64,000 nt of DNA from Limanda limanda (GCF_963576545.1 NC_083644.1:26601393-26665392), one strand, 5' to 3'; positions 47,295 to 60,289 are shown, counted from the first letter of the stretch. Translations and numbers: made by a program. Notes: generated by a model from the letters alone, not told the origin.

Positions 47295-50200
47295 GCAGCA
47301 TATGGAGAAAGGTCTGCACTTACGGTATATTATGTTTTTGTAGTTGTAACAACCACTTGAAGCCCTTTCCAACATATTTTCATACATACTTTTCACACAC
47401 TTTTCAACCAACCCAAACTATAAGGAAAAGACAGGACTGTAATCCCAGGATGTTTTGCTACTGAGAGGGGGTCCCGGAGCTCAACAGATCTCACAGAATT
47501 GTCTCAGGCAGCTTTGAGACCTGCAGCATTCACATCTTAGGGAAACATTCAAAACTAACTTTCAACCCCCCCCCCAAAAAAAGGAAATTTAAATTTAAAC
47601 TGCTTATTAAACAGGTGAGGGCAGACTGCAGAAGCTGGTTCACTGTGTTGTCTTTTTATGCCACAGAGAACTCATTTTACAGGTTACATTGACTCAAAGG
47701 AGTCAATTAATAGAAACAGTTATTTGTGGCTTCTCTTTCTTTTGTCAACAGGATTTGAATTATAGCCTGTCTAGCCTGTTAAGAATTTACTGGCACATGG
47801 GTTCAATTCTACCATTAGATAATTAACTCTTGCTGATATGGCGCAGAAAAAGATATTAAATAAGAAGCCAGGGAAGCATAATTTGTTGTTGACCTGGATC
47901 TACTAAAAAGCAGTCATTTTGCAGAGCTGTGTTGTATACTCTGCTATGTTTCAGACAGCACTTAAAAAAGTTTAAACTCTCTGCACACTCACAGAGATAG
48001 TTTTTAGTTCACCTGGCTGATTAGAGCCGATCAGGTTGAAAAAGGGTGGAGATATTGAGAGAATGTATGATGTTGCAGAAGACTGAGAACAGGTCAACAA
48101 GTAAGGACACTGGAAGTCAGTCATATTTGGCAGTGGTGTCATATTTAACGCTGTACAGGAGCATAACAACACAAATTGAATGACCAAAAACAATCTATAA
48201 GATTTAATCAGTTTACACTTTAAGAGGCAGAGGAAATTACAGCTAACCAAGTAGAATCACCACTAAATTCTGTGATCCTTCCAATTTGCACCTCACGTTA
48301 CTTACAACACATTTTACTTTTTTGTGTCAGATAAACAGAAATCAGAAATCCAATATTATTATTTTATGTGGCTTTTACTATGCTTATGTCAAAATGCTAA
48401 ATCTAAATGTGTTATTTTCTAATTTAGCCCTCCGCAAATAGTCCAGTGTCCTACAACTAATTCCCCTCAAACACATACAAAAATGACAAAATTAACTTGA
48501 GTGGAGCTGTCAGTCAAACCCAATTTGTCCACCACTACTAGTCCTGAGAACGTGTCTCATCCAAACACTGTTGACTATAGATGTACAGAGGCAGTAGGAG
48601 GGCAGGTGTCACAGCTATGGTCCTCCGATTTTTCAGGACTATTATTGTCTCTAGAGAGAGCAACAGTAATGGCCTTCAGTCTAAATAGAGTACATGGACG
48701 TGTCAAAAAATAAGATCCGTCTGGCTCTGTTGATCCCGTGCTATCCCCACCTGCACCTGAATGTGGCCGGGAACCACAGAGCAGCCAGGATGAGGAGATG
48801 TCAGGTATTCCTCTCACACCTCAAAGCCTGTCTGAAGTTCCTTTCAGCTCCCCAAAGCCAATGCAACTGCTAGATGACATATGTCAGAGACGACTCCCAC
48901 GCCTGGCACCAGCAGGATGAAATCTTGCTTCCAGATTTCTGTGCACAGTGGGGAAGAAAGACACACGGGAGGAGCTCTTCGTGCACATCTTAATGATTAA
49001 TGATTATGGCGATATGATGGTTATAACGCTCATCTGCCAAACTGTCTTCAAGTCATGCCATTGTTTAATAGCGTGGATATAAACTTTTGTGCATTAAACA
49101 GGTTTGAAATTGCAGATGACTCATCTCATCTTATTAGCAAAACTTACTTTGTCAAATGATTGCAGAGTGTGAATAATCACAGGCTGGTGTGATGACTGCA
49201 CGGCAAGGAAAAGTTTCATGAAGTGAGAAAAAACAGATGCTACACTGGCAAACAAATGTTCGACGAACCACACTCCTGTCATTGGCGCTGTGGCACTGCT
49301 ACACAACATCTGCTGGTTTCCAGACACATTACCAGCACTACGACTCTGTTTACTGGTCAAATGAGGATGAATGGATATAATTACACACACAGTAGATCGC
49401 ATATTTTGGAATAATTAACAATGCTGAACAGAGGCAGAAATTGCTCTAAAGGTGACCATGTGGTTGAGGCCATATGTACAGGCTCAGATAGATTACCTTA
49501 ATGAGTTCAGTGTGCAAACACGCCTAATTATTGCCTGTGTCAGCCCTAAAACAAAAGGCCTCTTTGTTTTTATTAAGAAAATCACTCAATTCATCTCATG
49601 TTCCTAGTAATCCATTCGAGTGCACTCACAGGGCAGATTCACAAAATTTGTGTACAAATTTGATTTCCATTCAAACTTTCACCCACTGATGGATTAAGAC
49701 CACTGAATCCACGGGTTGTAAGACCTCTGATCTCGCCATGAAATAAAAGCAAACATGAAACAATTTCATCAGATCACTTTGCTGGTTCCTCCAGCAGCCC
49801 CTGGGGATGAAACCCAACAAAGGGATGTAGTTGGCTGGGGATATTTCAAATGTCATTCATTTATAACATGTACATAAACTGCTTAAAATATTTTACTGGC
49901 TAAATCTGCTTCAAAATCTACTGTCACCATTGTCCAGATGTCGTAGATTGAATACAGCAGGGCTCTTTTTTTTGAGGAAAAGCTAAAAATCGGGTGAGTA
50001 TCACAGTTCTGCTCACTACTGCTTAAAATAAGAACCAGTTACTGTAACGGTACTGAAAATGTGTCATAGTAGAAAAAGCAAAGAGCAAAAGGCAATCTGT
50101 GTTACTGAGGGTAAGCTGGGCTAAATATTCCAGAAATTTACAGCTCTCATTTTTCTATTTCTATTTTGAGCTCCATTTATGGCCTTAGTTGTGACCATAA

Positions 50201-50557
50201 TGACACAAAAACATGAAATAATGATTATGTAAGCAGGTGCTGATATATCTAGCTCTCAGCTTACCATTTTGGCAAAAAAGGTAAGCCTGTTTAAAAAATC
50301 AGTGCAACATAAGGTATAAACAATGCTACACATTTCTGTGACAAACAATAATTGTCTTTACGTTCCGATAATGCAACCGTAGTTCATAAAGATCATCCAT
50401 TCTGTGGCACTATGAAGGAGTGTGGTCCAGGCGTAATTCTGATGACACTGGTGTCAAAGTTTACAGCTCCACAACCTAGATAACGTGGGAAGCTAATTTT
50501 TCTAAATTTTCTAGTCGCCATCTTTAAATGCAGTGCAACAAGTGCTCCTCCAGAATG
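47295..50557. other. Unassigned intronic sequence with one unexplained open stretch
   Basis: No named repeat. A C-run with following A-run lies near 47567-47582. The most coding-like piece is 48501-48920 (separate entry). The rest is ordinary AT-rich intron, with an AT-rich stretch around 49500-49590 that could be conserved but shows no gene. Confidence 0.4.
48501..48920 (+). other. Open stretch of unknown nature, one internal stop
   Basis: One frame is open for 139 codons except for a single TAA at 48711. It reads VSHPNTVDYRCTEAVGGQ early, LSLERATVMAFSLNRVHG before the stop, then DPVLSPPAPECGREPQSSQ and LLDDICQRRLPRL after it. I do not recognise the protein. GC content is higher than the flanks. 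It could be a fragment of a transposon gene, a processed pseudogene or chance. No splice context or repeat boundaries were identified. Confidence 0.2.
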
Positions 50558-50565
50558 CTGCATAT

Positions 50566-52564
50566 TAGAGATGAGCCGGATACTCGGCTGAAACGAGTAT
50601 CCGGTACGGATAAAGCACTTTTGCCGAGTACGATTATTATACGAGTAATCGGAGTCATTATCTGTGCTCGGACTGAATGAAAATCCACACACAGCATCAC
50701 AGCGGTCCTCCCGTCACACACGGCTCTGCTCACTCACTCACTCACTCACAGAACAGCTCTCTGTCTCTCAGTCACTCAGGTTCACTGCGCATCGGGACTG
50801 TTCCATAGGCTCAGTCAAGGAAGCAGAAATGATTCGTTCATTTCCCGACTGGGTCTTCGGGTACGAGTCTTTGGAAAATTTTTCACGAGACCTGCATTGG
50901 CTCAGTAGAGGAGCGCTGGAGATGCGAGGGACGTTCACTGTCTCCCGGAGAAGTGAACGCTCTGTGTTTTTAGTATGGAAAGACGTGAATTGTATTTGTT
51001 CACGGGTCATGGTGACTGGTTTTGTTGTTTTCACTTTACATTTACACTTACTTTACAGTAAAGTAAACCTCTATTAAATACAGTACAACATGACAGTTTG
51101 TATGGTTTGAAATTGTCATTTATTATCACACTGGCATTTAATTATCACGGCAAACAATTACACTGCACTAAACTTTAAGTGTTAATGTAAGGTGAAAATA
51201 GCAAGGCCAGTCTGTGTGACTTGTGAACGAATGTGGATCTTTCTGTGCTGGGGACACAGAGTGTTCGTTTCTCCGGGACACAGTGAACGTCCCTCGCATC
51301 TCACTCAACGCTGGGATTTATAAAAACAAACTTGACGGGAAAATGTGCGTATTTCTACGCAAACTTAGACCCTCCCGTACGAGCGTTTTGGGGAGATGGG
51401 AAAACGGCGACACAGACGTGAGGTGGTGAACTGCAGCAGATTATTGATCCAATTCATAATTTACATTAAAACCAACAGTTTTTCTCGCGCGACGTATCTG
51501 CTCCACACGAGCCTTTTAATTAAAAAAATATAAAACAACTTTAAGCAAATGAGGTCCAGATTCGATTTAACAGCCAATTTACGTTGCCGAGTCATTAATA
51601 GGTCTTAATAATATCTTCTAACACTGTGCGTGTATCATCAGATCGCTGCAGTGAACGGGACTGAGCCAGAGAGCGCACAGAGCGCACAGAGCACAGAGCG
51701 CACTGGAGATTACTTATAAGAAATTAAGAAACTTTCCTAATAATATCCCAGAAGAGGTGAGGATCCACTGATGTGAGGGAATCGGTCCGATGCTTTAAAT
51801 AAATAAATACTGCCGTGACACCGGTGCGGGGTTCTGCTCGATGTGTGCATGTGAATGGAAGAACGAGGAGGAAGCGATGGTTCAGCGATCTCTGATCTCA
51901 CACAGTGTGTTATCCACAGCAGCAGCAGCAGAGTATCAGTGTATTTTCTTTATTAGTGACATTGCTGCTGTCCCATAAAGTCGCTCTTCACCTCCACCTC
52001 ACTAACAAACACCTCGCTGTCAGTGTCAGAAAGTTTCACTTCCTCTTCACATCGCTTGATGCCGTGACTCTGTCAGGACTCACGGTGGAAACCCATTGGT
52101 CAGCAGCATCATTTAATATTCACGCTGTGCTTTGCGTTGACCATTTATGGTTGAAAGTGGGCGTGTGGAGGGCGGATTTGGAGGCAGATCCACGTACGAA
52201 CGTTTCCAAGTGGACTGTGATTTTTAAAGCGAACATTGCGTTCAGTTGTACGTGCGCACGGTTTTATAAATCGGAATTATCTTTTGCGTACGCCATTTCC
52301 GGATTTTGTTCGTACGTACACTTTTAGTATGAATCCTACGCACTCTTTTATAAATGAGGCCCCTGGTGTGGAAATAAATTTAAAAAATAAAAAAATCATA
52401 AAAAAATTTCAAAGTTAAAAAAGAAAGTTATGTTGAACCAGCCCACTTCCGGGTTAAATCACACCCACTTCCGGGTTAGGCCCCGCCCACTCCGAGTACG
52501 GATACGGATAATTCATATGGTTAACAGATACAGATACAGATAATGCTGTACTCGCTCATCCCTA
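50566..52564. mobile_element. hAT transposon, 1,999 bp, TSD CTGCATAT
   Basis: The left end TAGAGATGAGC is inverted at the right (GCTCATCCCTA). A perfect 8-bp TSD CTGCATAT flanks it (50558-50565; 52565-52572). Subterminal GGATACGGATA/GAGTATCCGG words occur at both ends. No transposase frame is recognisable. The interior has a 49-bp inverted repeat (50919-50967 versus 51254-51302, 45/49) and a separate repeat from about 51310 to 52370. Confidence 0.9.
51310..52370. mobile_element. Repeat nested in hAT, ending TTTATAAATGAGGCCCC
   Basis: The right end reads CTCTTTTATAAATGAGGCCC and the left begins near GGGATTTATAAAAACAAAC. Both sides contain repeated TACG/CGTA-rich words (GTACGAACGTTTCC, TTCGTACGTACAC). 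The complement GGGGCCTCATTTATAAAAG is a frequent teleost repeat start that I recall. Borders are approximate and no TSD was established. Confidence 0.45.
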
Positions 52565-52572
52565 CTGCATAT

Positions 52573-53931
52573 CTGTAACATGTCATATTTGTTAAGGTTA
52601 GCATAGCCTGTGATGGTTAGGGCCTAATGTGATGAGGTTTAATTGGACCCAAAATACAAACGCCCCTGAGAGGGAGGCAAGCTCAAGTAAGAGATGAGCA
52701 GCTCATTAAGTGTGGTCCTATGCTCTATGTCTATTAGATATATGACCTTTCACCTTCCAGTTGAGTTCATCATCTAAGATACACACCTGTGTTTTCTGTA
52801 TTCTCAAGCATCTCAGGGAAGGATGTGAGTCCTGACTGGCCTCAATGATATGATATATTCACTTCTACTTTTGACCCTGGATGCAGAAATATTTTTGTAA
52901 CTTTCTAAACAGGGGAAACACATGCATTCTATTGCATGAGACACCTTTATTGAAATTGTGTTGTTTGGGAAAAACGTACATCATTTTTTGATTGAGCTTT
53001 TTAATGTAATAAAGAAAACTGACACAACCTGACAGTAAAAAGGAACATGTCCTTTTGCAACAGTGACATTCCATATAAAGATATTCCTCTTTGGATGGTT
53101 GTGAAGCTCAACAGAGAGATTCACTCATTTCCCAGCCACTCAGGTGCAGCCATATAAATTAGGATTTTGTTCAATAATTTAAGATGACAGATGGCAGAGC
53201 TTAATAGTAAGGCTACATAAGTTAATCGGCTGTAGAAATGGAAGTCGGCCAATTAAAGAGAAGATGAATATCATATTTTCAGCTGAGATGTTTCCCACAG
53301 GTTTGTTTGTACCTGCCCAGAGACAGATGGAGGGTAAGTAGCAAGTGAATCTGGAACAAAGCAACTCTCCTTTTTGAGATTAATGCTTTTGCACATGATC
53401 CCAAATACATGTAATTAAACCAATGAGGCCACAATCAACACCCCAGGGGGTTTGCAACATCATCAGTGCATGAGCAATAATCCTTGATAGATGCTGGCCG
53501 CGGCACTAATATTAGTTTGCTGCTTTAAAAGAACATTTGGTTAACATCACTGTTAAGACTGCGGTCATTGTTTGTCTCTTTGTTTTATTTTGTGATTTTC
53601 TCTACTAGTGCATGTTGCCATGCATGTGGAGTGTGAGATGAATGGAAACAGGTCTGTGCCAGGATGGTTTTGTGACTGGTGGACTACGGGGAGTCCTCAA
53701 CTCATTGAGTTAGTATTTGTTTGACAGTAGAAGCGGACTGCTACTTTATTTGTTTTTTGATTATAGATTTTTTTCAATAGATTATTCCAACGTTTCATTT
53801 CAAGATAGGCATGTTTTTTTGCTAATTTGAAATTTAGTCCAATCAGAAGGACATAGGTTATTTTGTGAAGTCAATAAAAAAAGCACTATATGCCCTATAT
53901 GCCCAATAAAAAAAAGCACTATATGCCCTAT

Positions 53932-53984
<53 letters not shown>

Positions 53985-54925
53985 GTGTATGTCTCTGTCA
54001 GATTTCCTTAAGTTTCAGAAAAATAAATGAAGCACTCCTGGAAATGGGGTCATGCACTAATGTTTTTACTACTGCAGCTCAGCCTAAATGCTACTGAGTC
54101 AATGCTAATGTATGCACACAGGACTTTCCCCTAATACGGTCAGGCATATTTATGAATCATACAGTTTCTAATTCAATTTTGTGTTTTGTCTCTGTAAAAT
54201 AAAGCCTGTGCTTCGGATTTCACACTCCACTACCTATTATTTTCAGGTTGTGATGATGCCTCGAGGGCAGATAAACATCATGAAGATCTCTCGCACTAAT
54301 TAAGCTCAAAGTTGCTGTCCAAGCACAAAGTTCCAAATTTGAGTGGGCTGACTTAGCTTCGGCTAAATCTCTGCGTTTCCACCCTAAGGCAGTAGTACAA
54401 CAAGCATCAATACTGCATTTTTAATAGAAGTAAATGGGGGCATGCATAATTTGTAAGCTGTGTGATGTGTTATTTGTTGCTTGTATAAAGACATAATCCA
54501 TTTTGTAAAAATAAAACCATTAGTCTTCTATGCTGCAGATGGCTGTTATCACACCCAATCCCCCAACATGTCAGAACTGGACAAATTACTGCAGTGGAAT
54601 AATGTGTACTATTTGTCTTTAAATAGGAGACTTGATAGGTTAGTGACTGTAAGTGTGTGTCGTCTCTGAGAAAGTTTTCACTTCTAATTAAGATCTGAAG
54701 ATAAACAAATGGTGGCCTATGGCAAACTCAGCAGATTATTCAAAAACGGAAAAAAAACATAAAAATACAAAATACAGCCTCCTGAGTTTGCATGAATTAA
54801 CAACTCCCTGTTTGCACACCTTAGCAAAAATAATTCCACTTCAGTAATGAGAGGGTTGTCAGACAACATAGTCATCAGTGGGCACAATGTGAAAGTGAAA
54901 GTATGTGAAGCAGGTCTGAACATAC
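52573..54925. other. Unassigned intronic sequence next to the 147-bp exon
   Basis: No gene or named transposon other than the TA microsatellite. The open frames at 54717-55079 and 54936-55163 merely overlap the true exon in wrong frames. Confidence 0.45.
53935..53981. repeat. (TA)n microsatellite
   Basis: About 23 TA units. Just upstream, an AAAAAAGCACTATATGCCC block is duplicated (about 53878 and 53910), a local tandem duplication abutting the array. Confidence 0.95.
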
Positions 54926-55072
54926 CTCCTCCGCTTTGGTCTGCTCGAAGGCAAACTCCACGGTGGGAACAGCCAGTTGGTTGGCGAAGAAACTCACATC
55001 TCCAGGCAACTGCAGCGAGCTGACGTTGGGTCCGGGGCAGTTCCCACCACGGATGCAACTCAGCAATTGTCT
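54926..55072 (-). CDS. naaladl2: Internal coding exon, NAALADL2-like
   Basis: This 147-bp exon encodes 49 residues in phase 0. The minus strand shows a pyrimidine-rich tract ending in TTTGCCAG just before the exon and a GTATG donor just after it. The peptide starts RQLLSCIRGG, has SSLQLPGDVSFF and NQLAVPTVEFAFEQ in the middle, and ends TKAEE. That pattern (a small polar loop, then GD.SFF..LAVP.VEFAFE) matches the peptidase-like domain segment of the GCPII/transferrin-receptor family that precedes the helical dimerisation domain. The family comprises type II membrane glycoproteins with an M28 zinc-peptidase fold, and NAALADL2 is its poorly characterised member, thought to lack peptidase activity. 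Joining it to the next exon in the window gives a continuous frame whose best remembered match is NAALADL2. Transferrin receptor or NAALAD2/FOLH1 paralogues are less likely. The rest of the gene lies outside the window. Confidence 0.78.
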
Positions 55073-55482
55073 CTGGCAAAGAGGAAAGAAAGACAATAGG
55101 GAGGGAGACTGGGATTTAACAGAATACAGAGGCTCAGAGGTCAACAGGATGCTGCCATGTTAATGAATTAGATGAGTTACAGGGGTCGCTACATCTGCTC
55201 CGTTAACACGTTGCCACAACTGGCTGAGATATAAGATCAGACTCAACAGTTTCACAACAGCAAAATTCCCTGTGTGACAACTAAAGCATGAATTTCTGAA
55301 TTACTGAGCGGATCGTGGTGTTCTTGGGGAATTCATTGGATTTATTCAAGCAGGGCCCCAGGATTGTAATTATGTCTGAGTGCGTGTTCATGTGTGTTGG
55401 TAAGTAGAGGGTTTTTATACTGAAAACATTTTTTTCGACATGTCCAATGACAAGATGCACAAGATTAATTTCTTAAGACAAA

Positions 55483-55754
<272 letters not shown>

Positions 55755-56379
55755 ATCAACACTTTCACACATCTGATGTAATTAGATACTTGGTGTCTCT
55801 AAAGTGCTTTGATTACAATAATATAACTGGATCAACAGTTTAGTAGCAGCGCTTCATTCCAGCTCACAGATAAACTGTGAGGCAGAATGTTTTTTTTGAG
55901 GGAGTGTGACAAAAACATGCAAAATGTGTCAACCACGACTGTGCAAGAGGCATAACAGGTTTTCTTAATCAGTCATGTTGGCTCCCCTCCCCAACCTTGA
56001 GAGCAGAGTGTCGTTCAAGCAGAAAAAGCAGAATGTCAAACACTTTCCGTCATATATATACTTTTCCTTTAAAACCATTACAACGTTGAAATTGGTACTT
56101 GAAAATCCAGCATGTGGACAACTTTCTACTCAAAAGTTGGGATTCATTAAAATGAAGCCTTTACTGGACTTGTAATATTTATTACTTGTGGGGATGAACA
56201 GGACCTTAATCACTCACTGGTATGAGGCAGATACTATCTTCTGTAGTTTAATGTAAGTATCAAGGACCCTTAATTAATTCCCTATAAGTAATAGCATCCT
56301 AGCTGGCAGATAGTGGCAGGTTTGTTTTGGCTACATATACGATGGGCTCCGATTAAGAAGGTTCAAGGGGCAAAAACAT

Positions 56380-56760
56380 GTTTTGTGAGTCCAAAATGTC
56401 CTTGCCGACCCAAATCTAAACAGTTATTCCATAAATCTAAGGGACATTTGTGCCACATTTGAAAGGATTCTCTGAGGTATTCTCAAAATAATGTATTTAC
56501 AAGCCAAAAAAGGTCACCATTACATTGACCTTTGACCATCAAAATAGAATCACTTTGTGAATGAGCCCAAGCAAACTGTTGTACAATATAGTATAGTAGA
56601 GGTATCATATACACAAGGCAAAAATATGTGACAACTTGACCTTTAACCACCAAAATCAAATCAGTTAAATGTTCAGTATTTTTCTACCACATTTCTTATG
56701 ATATTATATTCACATGAATGGGACAGACAGACAGTCCAAAAGCATTATGCCTCTGGCTAT
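56380..56760 (+). repeat. Old teleost interspersed repeat with TTGACCTTTGACC
   Basis: GACATTTGTGCCACATTTGA, ATTGACCTTTGACCATC, CTTGACCTTTAACCACC, GAATGGGACAGACAGACAGT and CATTATGCCTCTGGCTA follow the order of a common fish repeat I recall (GTGACCTTGACCTTTGACC..., ...GGACGGACAGACGG..., ...ATAATGCCTCCGGC). Two internal subunits repeat the GACCTTT.ACCA.CAAAAT motif. Confidence 0.6.
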
Positions 56761-59700
56761 TGTTGACGCTGAGTCTATAAAAGGCACTGAGTTGGGGGAG
56801 TCGAGTCATGGCTCGGCTTCAACAGTGCAGGAGGCTGACGACAGCTGAAAAAAGTATTTGAGATACAGCAGAACGCCTGAACATAGCATAATTATGACTG
56901 CAGCAGAGGAAGTAGGATTGAATCTGTGTTAAAGTCTTTGCAGCATTTAACCTGTTTTTTTTCTCGTGGTTGTAACAAAATCCCTTGTACTAACTGTTCA
57001 AGGAATTTCTTAGGTCCCTGATCCCCGCAAATCATATACAATGTTCCAGAATTGATTTTCATAATAAGCACAGCACCCTGAGGATGTCCGACATGACGAC
57101 GGAGGTCCTGCAGCTTGTGGGCTCCACGTTTCCTGAATGTTGAACCTAATCAACACTCAGATCACTTGTCATAGACCAGCAAAATTGCGCTAAATACCAT
57201 ATCATGCTGAATGAAGACGAGGGTGAGGTATGAGCGCTATTAACATTTGGCATGTGGTTAATTACACTATTCATGCTTTGGTCACAGTTCCTCACAGCGA
57301 ACATGCAGCTTGTCACCCGGAGCAACTGCTTTCTAGTGTTATTCTTAATTGAAAGAACAGCGAGGCTGCTGGACCGACATTGTTGAGACCAGGGTGGGTA
57401 GAATGCGATCAACGCCAATCAACAGGAGGCTTATCCCCAGCAGCCACATCCGCTGAGCCCGTCTGCTGTCACCACATTCTTCTGTCACATTGCATTTAAT
57501 TAGTTTCCTGTTGACGACAGAGCACTGCCGCTGTCCGATCACCCCCGTCGTCAGAAACATCACTAATGAATTTTTCCGTAGGCTGTTGCTCTCTGAACAT
57601 CAACTGCTGCTGTGAGATGGTGCCACTAACTGACTAAAGGCCAGCTAACCATACCTTTAACCTTGCCTCACCTTGACAGTGTGCACATCAGTGCCGCAGT
57701 CACATCTCTATCGTTAAACTTGCACTTTTTTTATTCAGTTCAGCTAAAAGCCTGAAAGGACAAAAGCATTTGCACACATATCAGTTTTCATGAAGTGCAT
57801 CTCATTACGCACGTATGCCTAATTGTGGAAGTTAACAGAGTGGGAATAAGTGCTTGTTCATGTGGTGTGCATGATTTAAAAGTTGATTGAATTTGCACAC
57901 AGAGGACAGACTTCACAATGTTGTTTGCCACATTCAGCTTTTATTTTTTTACTCGGCCAATTAGTGTGGAATCCATGGAAGGAGCCGTGCATGAAGCCTG
58001 TAGTGTTTAAATCCAAAGAGGAAATTAGGAATTTCAAATTTCTGGTTAGTTTGGAGAAAATTAGAATATACTTTATAATTAGTGGATTACAGAGAAGAAA
58101 CCACTGTGCGATTAACACAAGTTCTAACGCTAATGATATGAGGAAAAACAAGACAAGGCAAATCAACCTTTACTGAAATGCATGTGCAGTCAACATTGTC
58201 CTATACAAATAAACCTATATTTTAAAACGGGTCACTTTGTGGTCAAATCAACATAACACTGCCCCCCACCCCCCTTTTTGAACACAACTGTCAACCCACA
58301 GTTATGGCAATGCCCCCAGGGTGGACAACACAATCACTGAGCACAATGCGTAAAACACTTCATGGGAAAGACTATATGTCTTTGTCTGAGCTCTTGAGTC
58401 AAATAAAGTCATCTCGAACTATGTCACTCAAACGTTCATGTTTGACAGTTTACTTGTGACCTGTCAAACATGAAGAGTTCAACATTATGAGTCCGTTTGT
58501 TAGTCAGTGAGAAAGCGACCAGCCCCTCGGTCACACTAGCCCTAACCCTACCATATAGAAAAAAGTCCTGCACAGGAACAAATATTACTTCTGATGACAG
58601 TTCAGTAGTGACGATGAACAAATCAGCAATAAGATCAAATTGTTGGATGGATAATTGTCTTAATTGTTATTTTTGATATTATACATATCAATATAGCTTT
58701 GCACCAGTGTTTGGTATGTACATATATAGTGGAGTAATATTGTCCATTTGGCTGCATCTGGAATCGTACAGTATATTTTTAGAGATATTTGGATCTGATA
58801 AATTCGCACCTGTCACATTCTGACTTGACAGACAACATGCATGTGTCTGACTGATGTATTTACCAAATCGTAACGTAAAACGCAAATTCTTCTCGGGCTA
58901 TTTTGATCATTGATCTGGCTTATACTTGTGTAATTGTTTTCGGATAGTGTTTTTTGTGTTTTCTCTCCACTACTATCGGTAGTCAATGTTCCCATAGTCC
59001 TAAATGCCCCATATTCTGAAGTAGATGCCATCATCAACTTGGCAGCTTTGTGAACTAAAATAATACGTTATATTAAAGAGGGAAAAATGAGGATTGTGCT
59101 GGTGTGATTATAAAACAAAGAAGTTACACTTCGATCTCACCAAAAAGTGAGAGTTCTGCGGAAGGAAACAGACCGAAATAAAAGGAGAGTAGCCTGACTG
59201 TTTGGAGCTGACAGAAAGGTTACAGGTCCCCTAATACCAATCAATCATGGTTTGAATGTCACAGTCCAGTTGCTGACCATGCTCTTTCCTTTATGGCCAC
59301 AGTTTTCCATCTTCTAATTGCTACTTCCGGCAGGATAATGCTAACTGGCAGAAAGTAAAAGTTTGAGTGAACCTCAGCTGTGAATCCAGTAGAACTGTGT
59401 GAATGTGTTTGGACAGGAGATGATGTGCTGTGATGTCACCATGGAGCAGAACCTCAGGGGAATGTTTTTCTTGTTGAATCCATGTCACAAAATACTGAGG
59501 CTGTTTTGGGAGCAGAGGGGGGGCACTACTCAGTGGTGTTCTTGATAAAGTGCTCTGTAAGTGTAAGTATATATTGGAAAAATAAAGCACATTCAATTCT
59601 CAAAAAAGTGAGGTTGAGTTTTCAGTCTGTTTAGTAAATGTAGCAATCTGACAAATCTTTGTGTAAAGAAGGTTTCTGAGTGTGGTTGGTGGAAAAAGTA

Positions 59701-60289
59701 AATTGAGAATTTAATTTACAGGAACTTTAGTTTGTATCACCCCATATCATGAAGCGTAATGTATTAACATTCATATTTATTATTCATTATTTTTGATTAT
59801 ATAATTGGACATATTATGATATATTATTATTTGTTAATCATTGTTATTATGTGATGGAAAACAAATTTGGATGCAGATGGAAATGCGCCGGCCAGATCTC
59901 GGCTTGTTCCAGATTAACAATATTATTATCAGGCCATTAAAGGTCAGAATGGTGTAGAAATTAGCACAAGACACAGTTAAAATAACTTGGGAAAATATAC
60001 CAACAGTATATGTATTATTGTTTACAGCAGAATGATCAACCACACAGATCTCTAGAATGATTTTTTCCTCCTGAATTTGCAATTAGTAAAAATTGAGGGG
60101 TAGAGAGAGGGCAATAATTATAAAATGATCTAAAAAAATTGTAAATACTTGAATCCCCTTAGATTAAAACAAGATTTATAGCTAAAACCAAATTCTCTTT
60201 CTCAGCTGCACACTGGTGGAAGTTACATCTTTCTGGTTGTTGCCAAACAGCTTCTGAAAAAGCATAAACTACTATGGAACCACATTTAA

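Larger units (their letters stand above)
11797..54925 (-). other. Intron of NAALADL2-like gene, 43,129 bp
   Basis: The donor (GTATG, minus strand) is at the high-coordinate end and the acceptor (CAG) at the low end. It is a U2-type, phase-0 intron. It holds most of the transposable elements of the window, listed separately. No other exon with convincing splice sites and coding character was recognised inside it on either strand. Size is computed from the two exon boundaries and assumes no unrecognised micro-exon. Confidence 0.75.

Noticed and set aside
50664..51077. 137-codon frame inside the hAT at 50566-52564
   Set aside because: Lies across subterminal and inverted repeats; no transposase motif.
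51905..52327. 140-codon frame inside the same hAT
   Set aside because: Falls in the nested TTTATAAATGAGGCCCC repeat; composition and lack of motifs suggest chance.
54717..55079. 120-codon minus-strand frame overlapping the 147-bp exon
   Set aside because: Different frame from the phase-0 exon that matches the NAALADL2 family and joins to the next exon.
57345..57563. GC-richer patch considered as an upstream NAALADL2 exon
   Set aside because: No family-like peptide in the minus-strand frames and no matching phase-0 splice pair; may at most be conserved non-coding sequence.
58532..58552. CCCTAACCCTA telomere-like motif
   Set aside because: Under two full units; far too short for an interstitial telomeric repeat.
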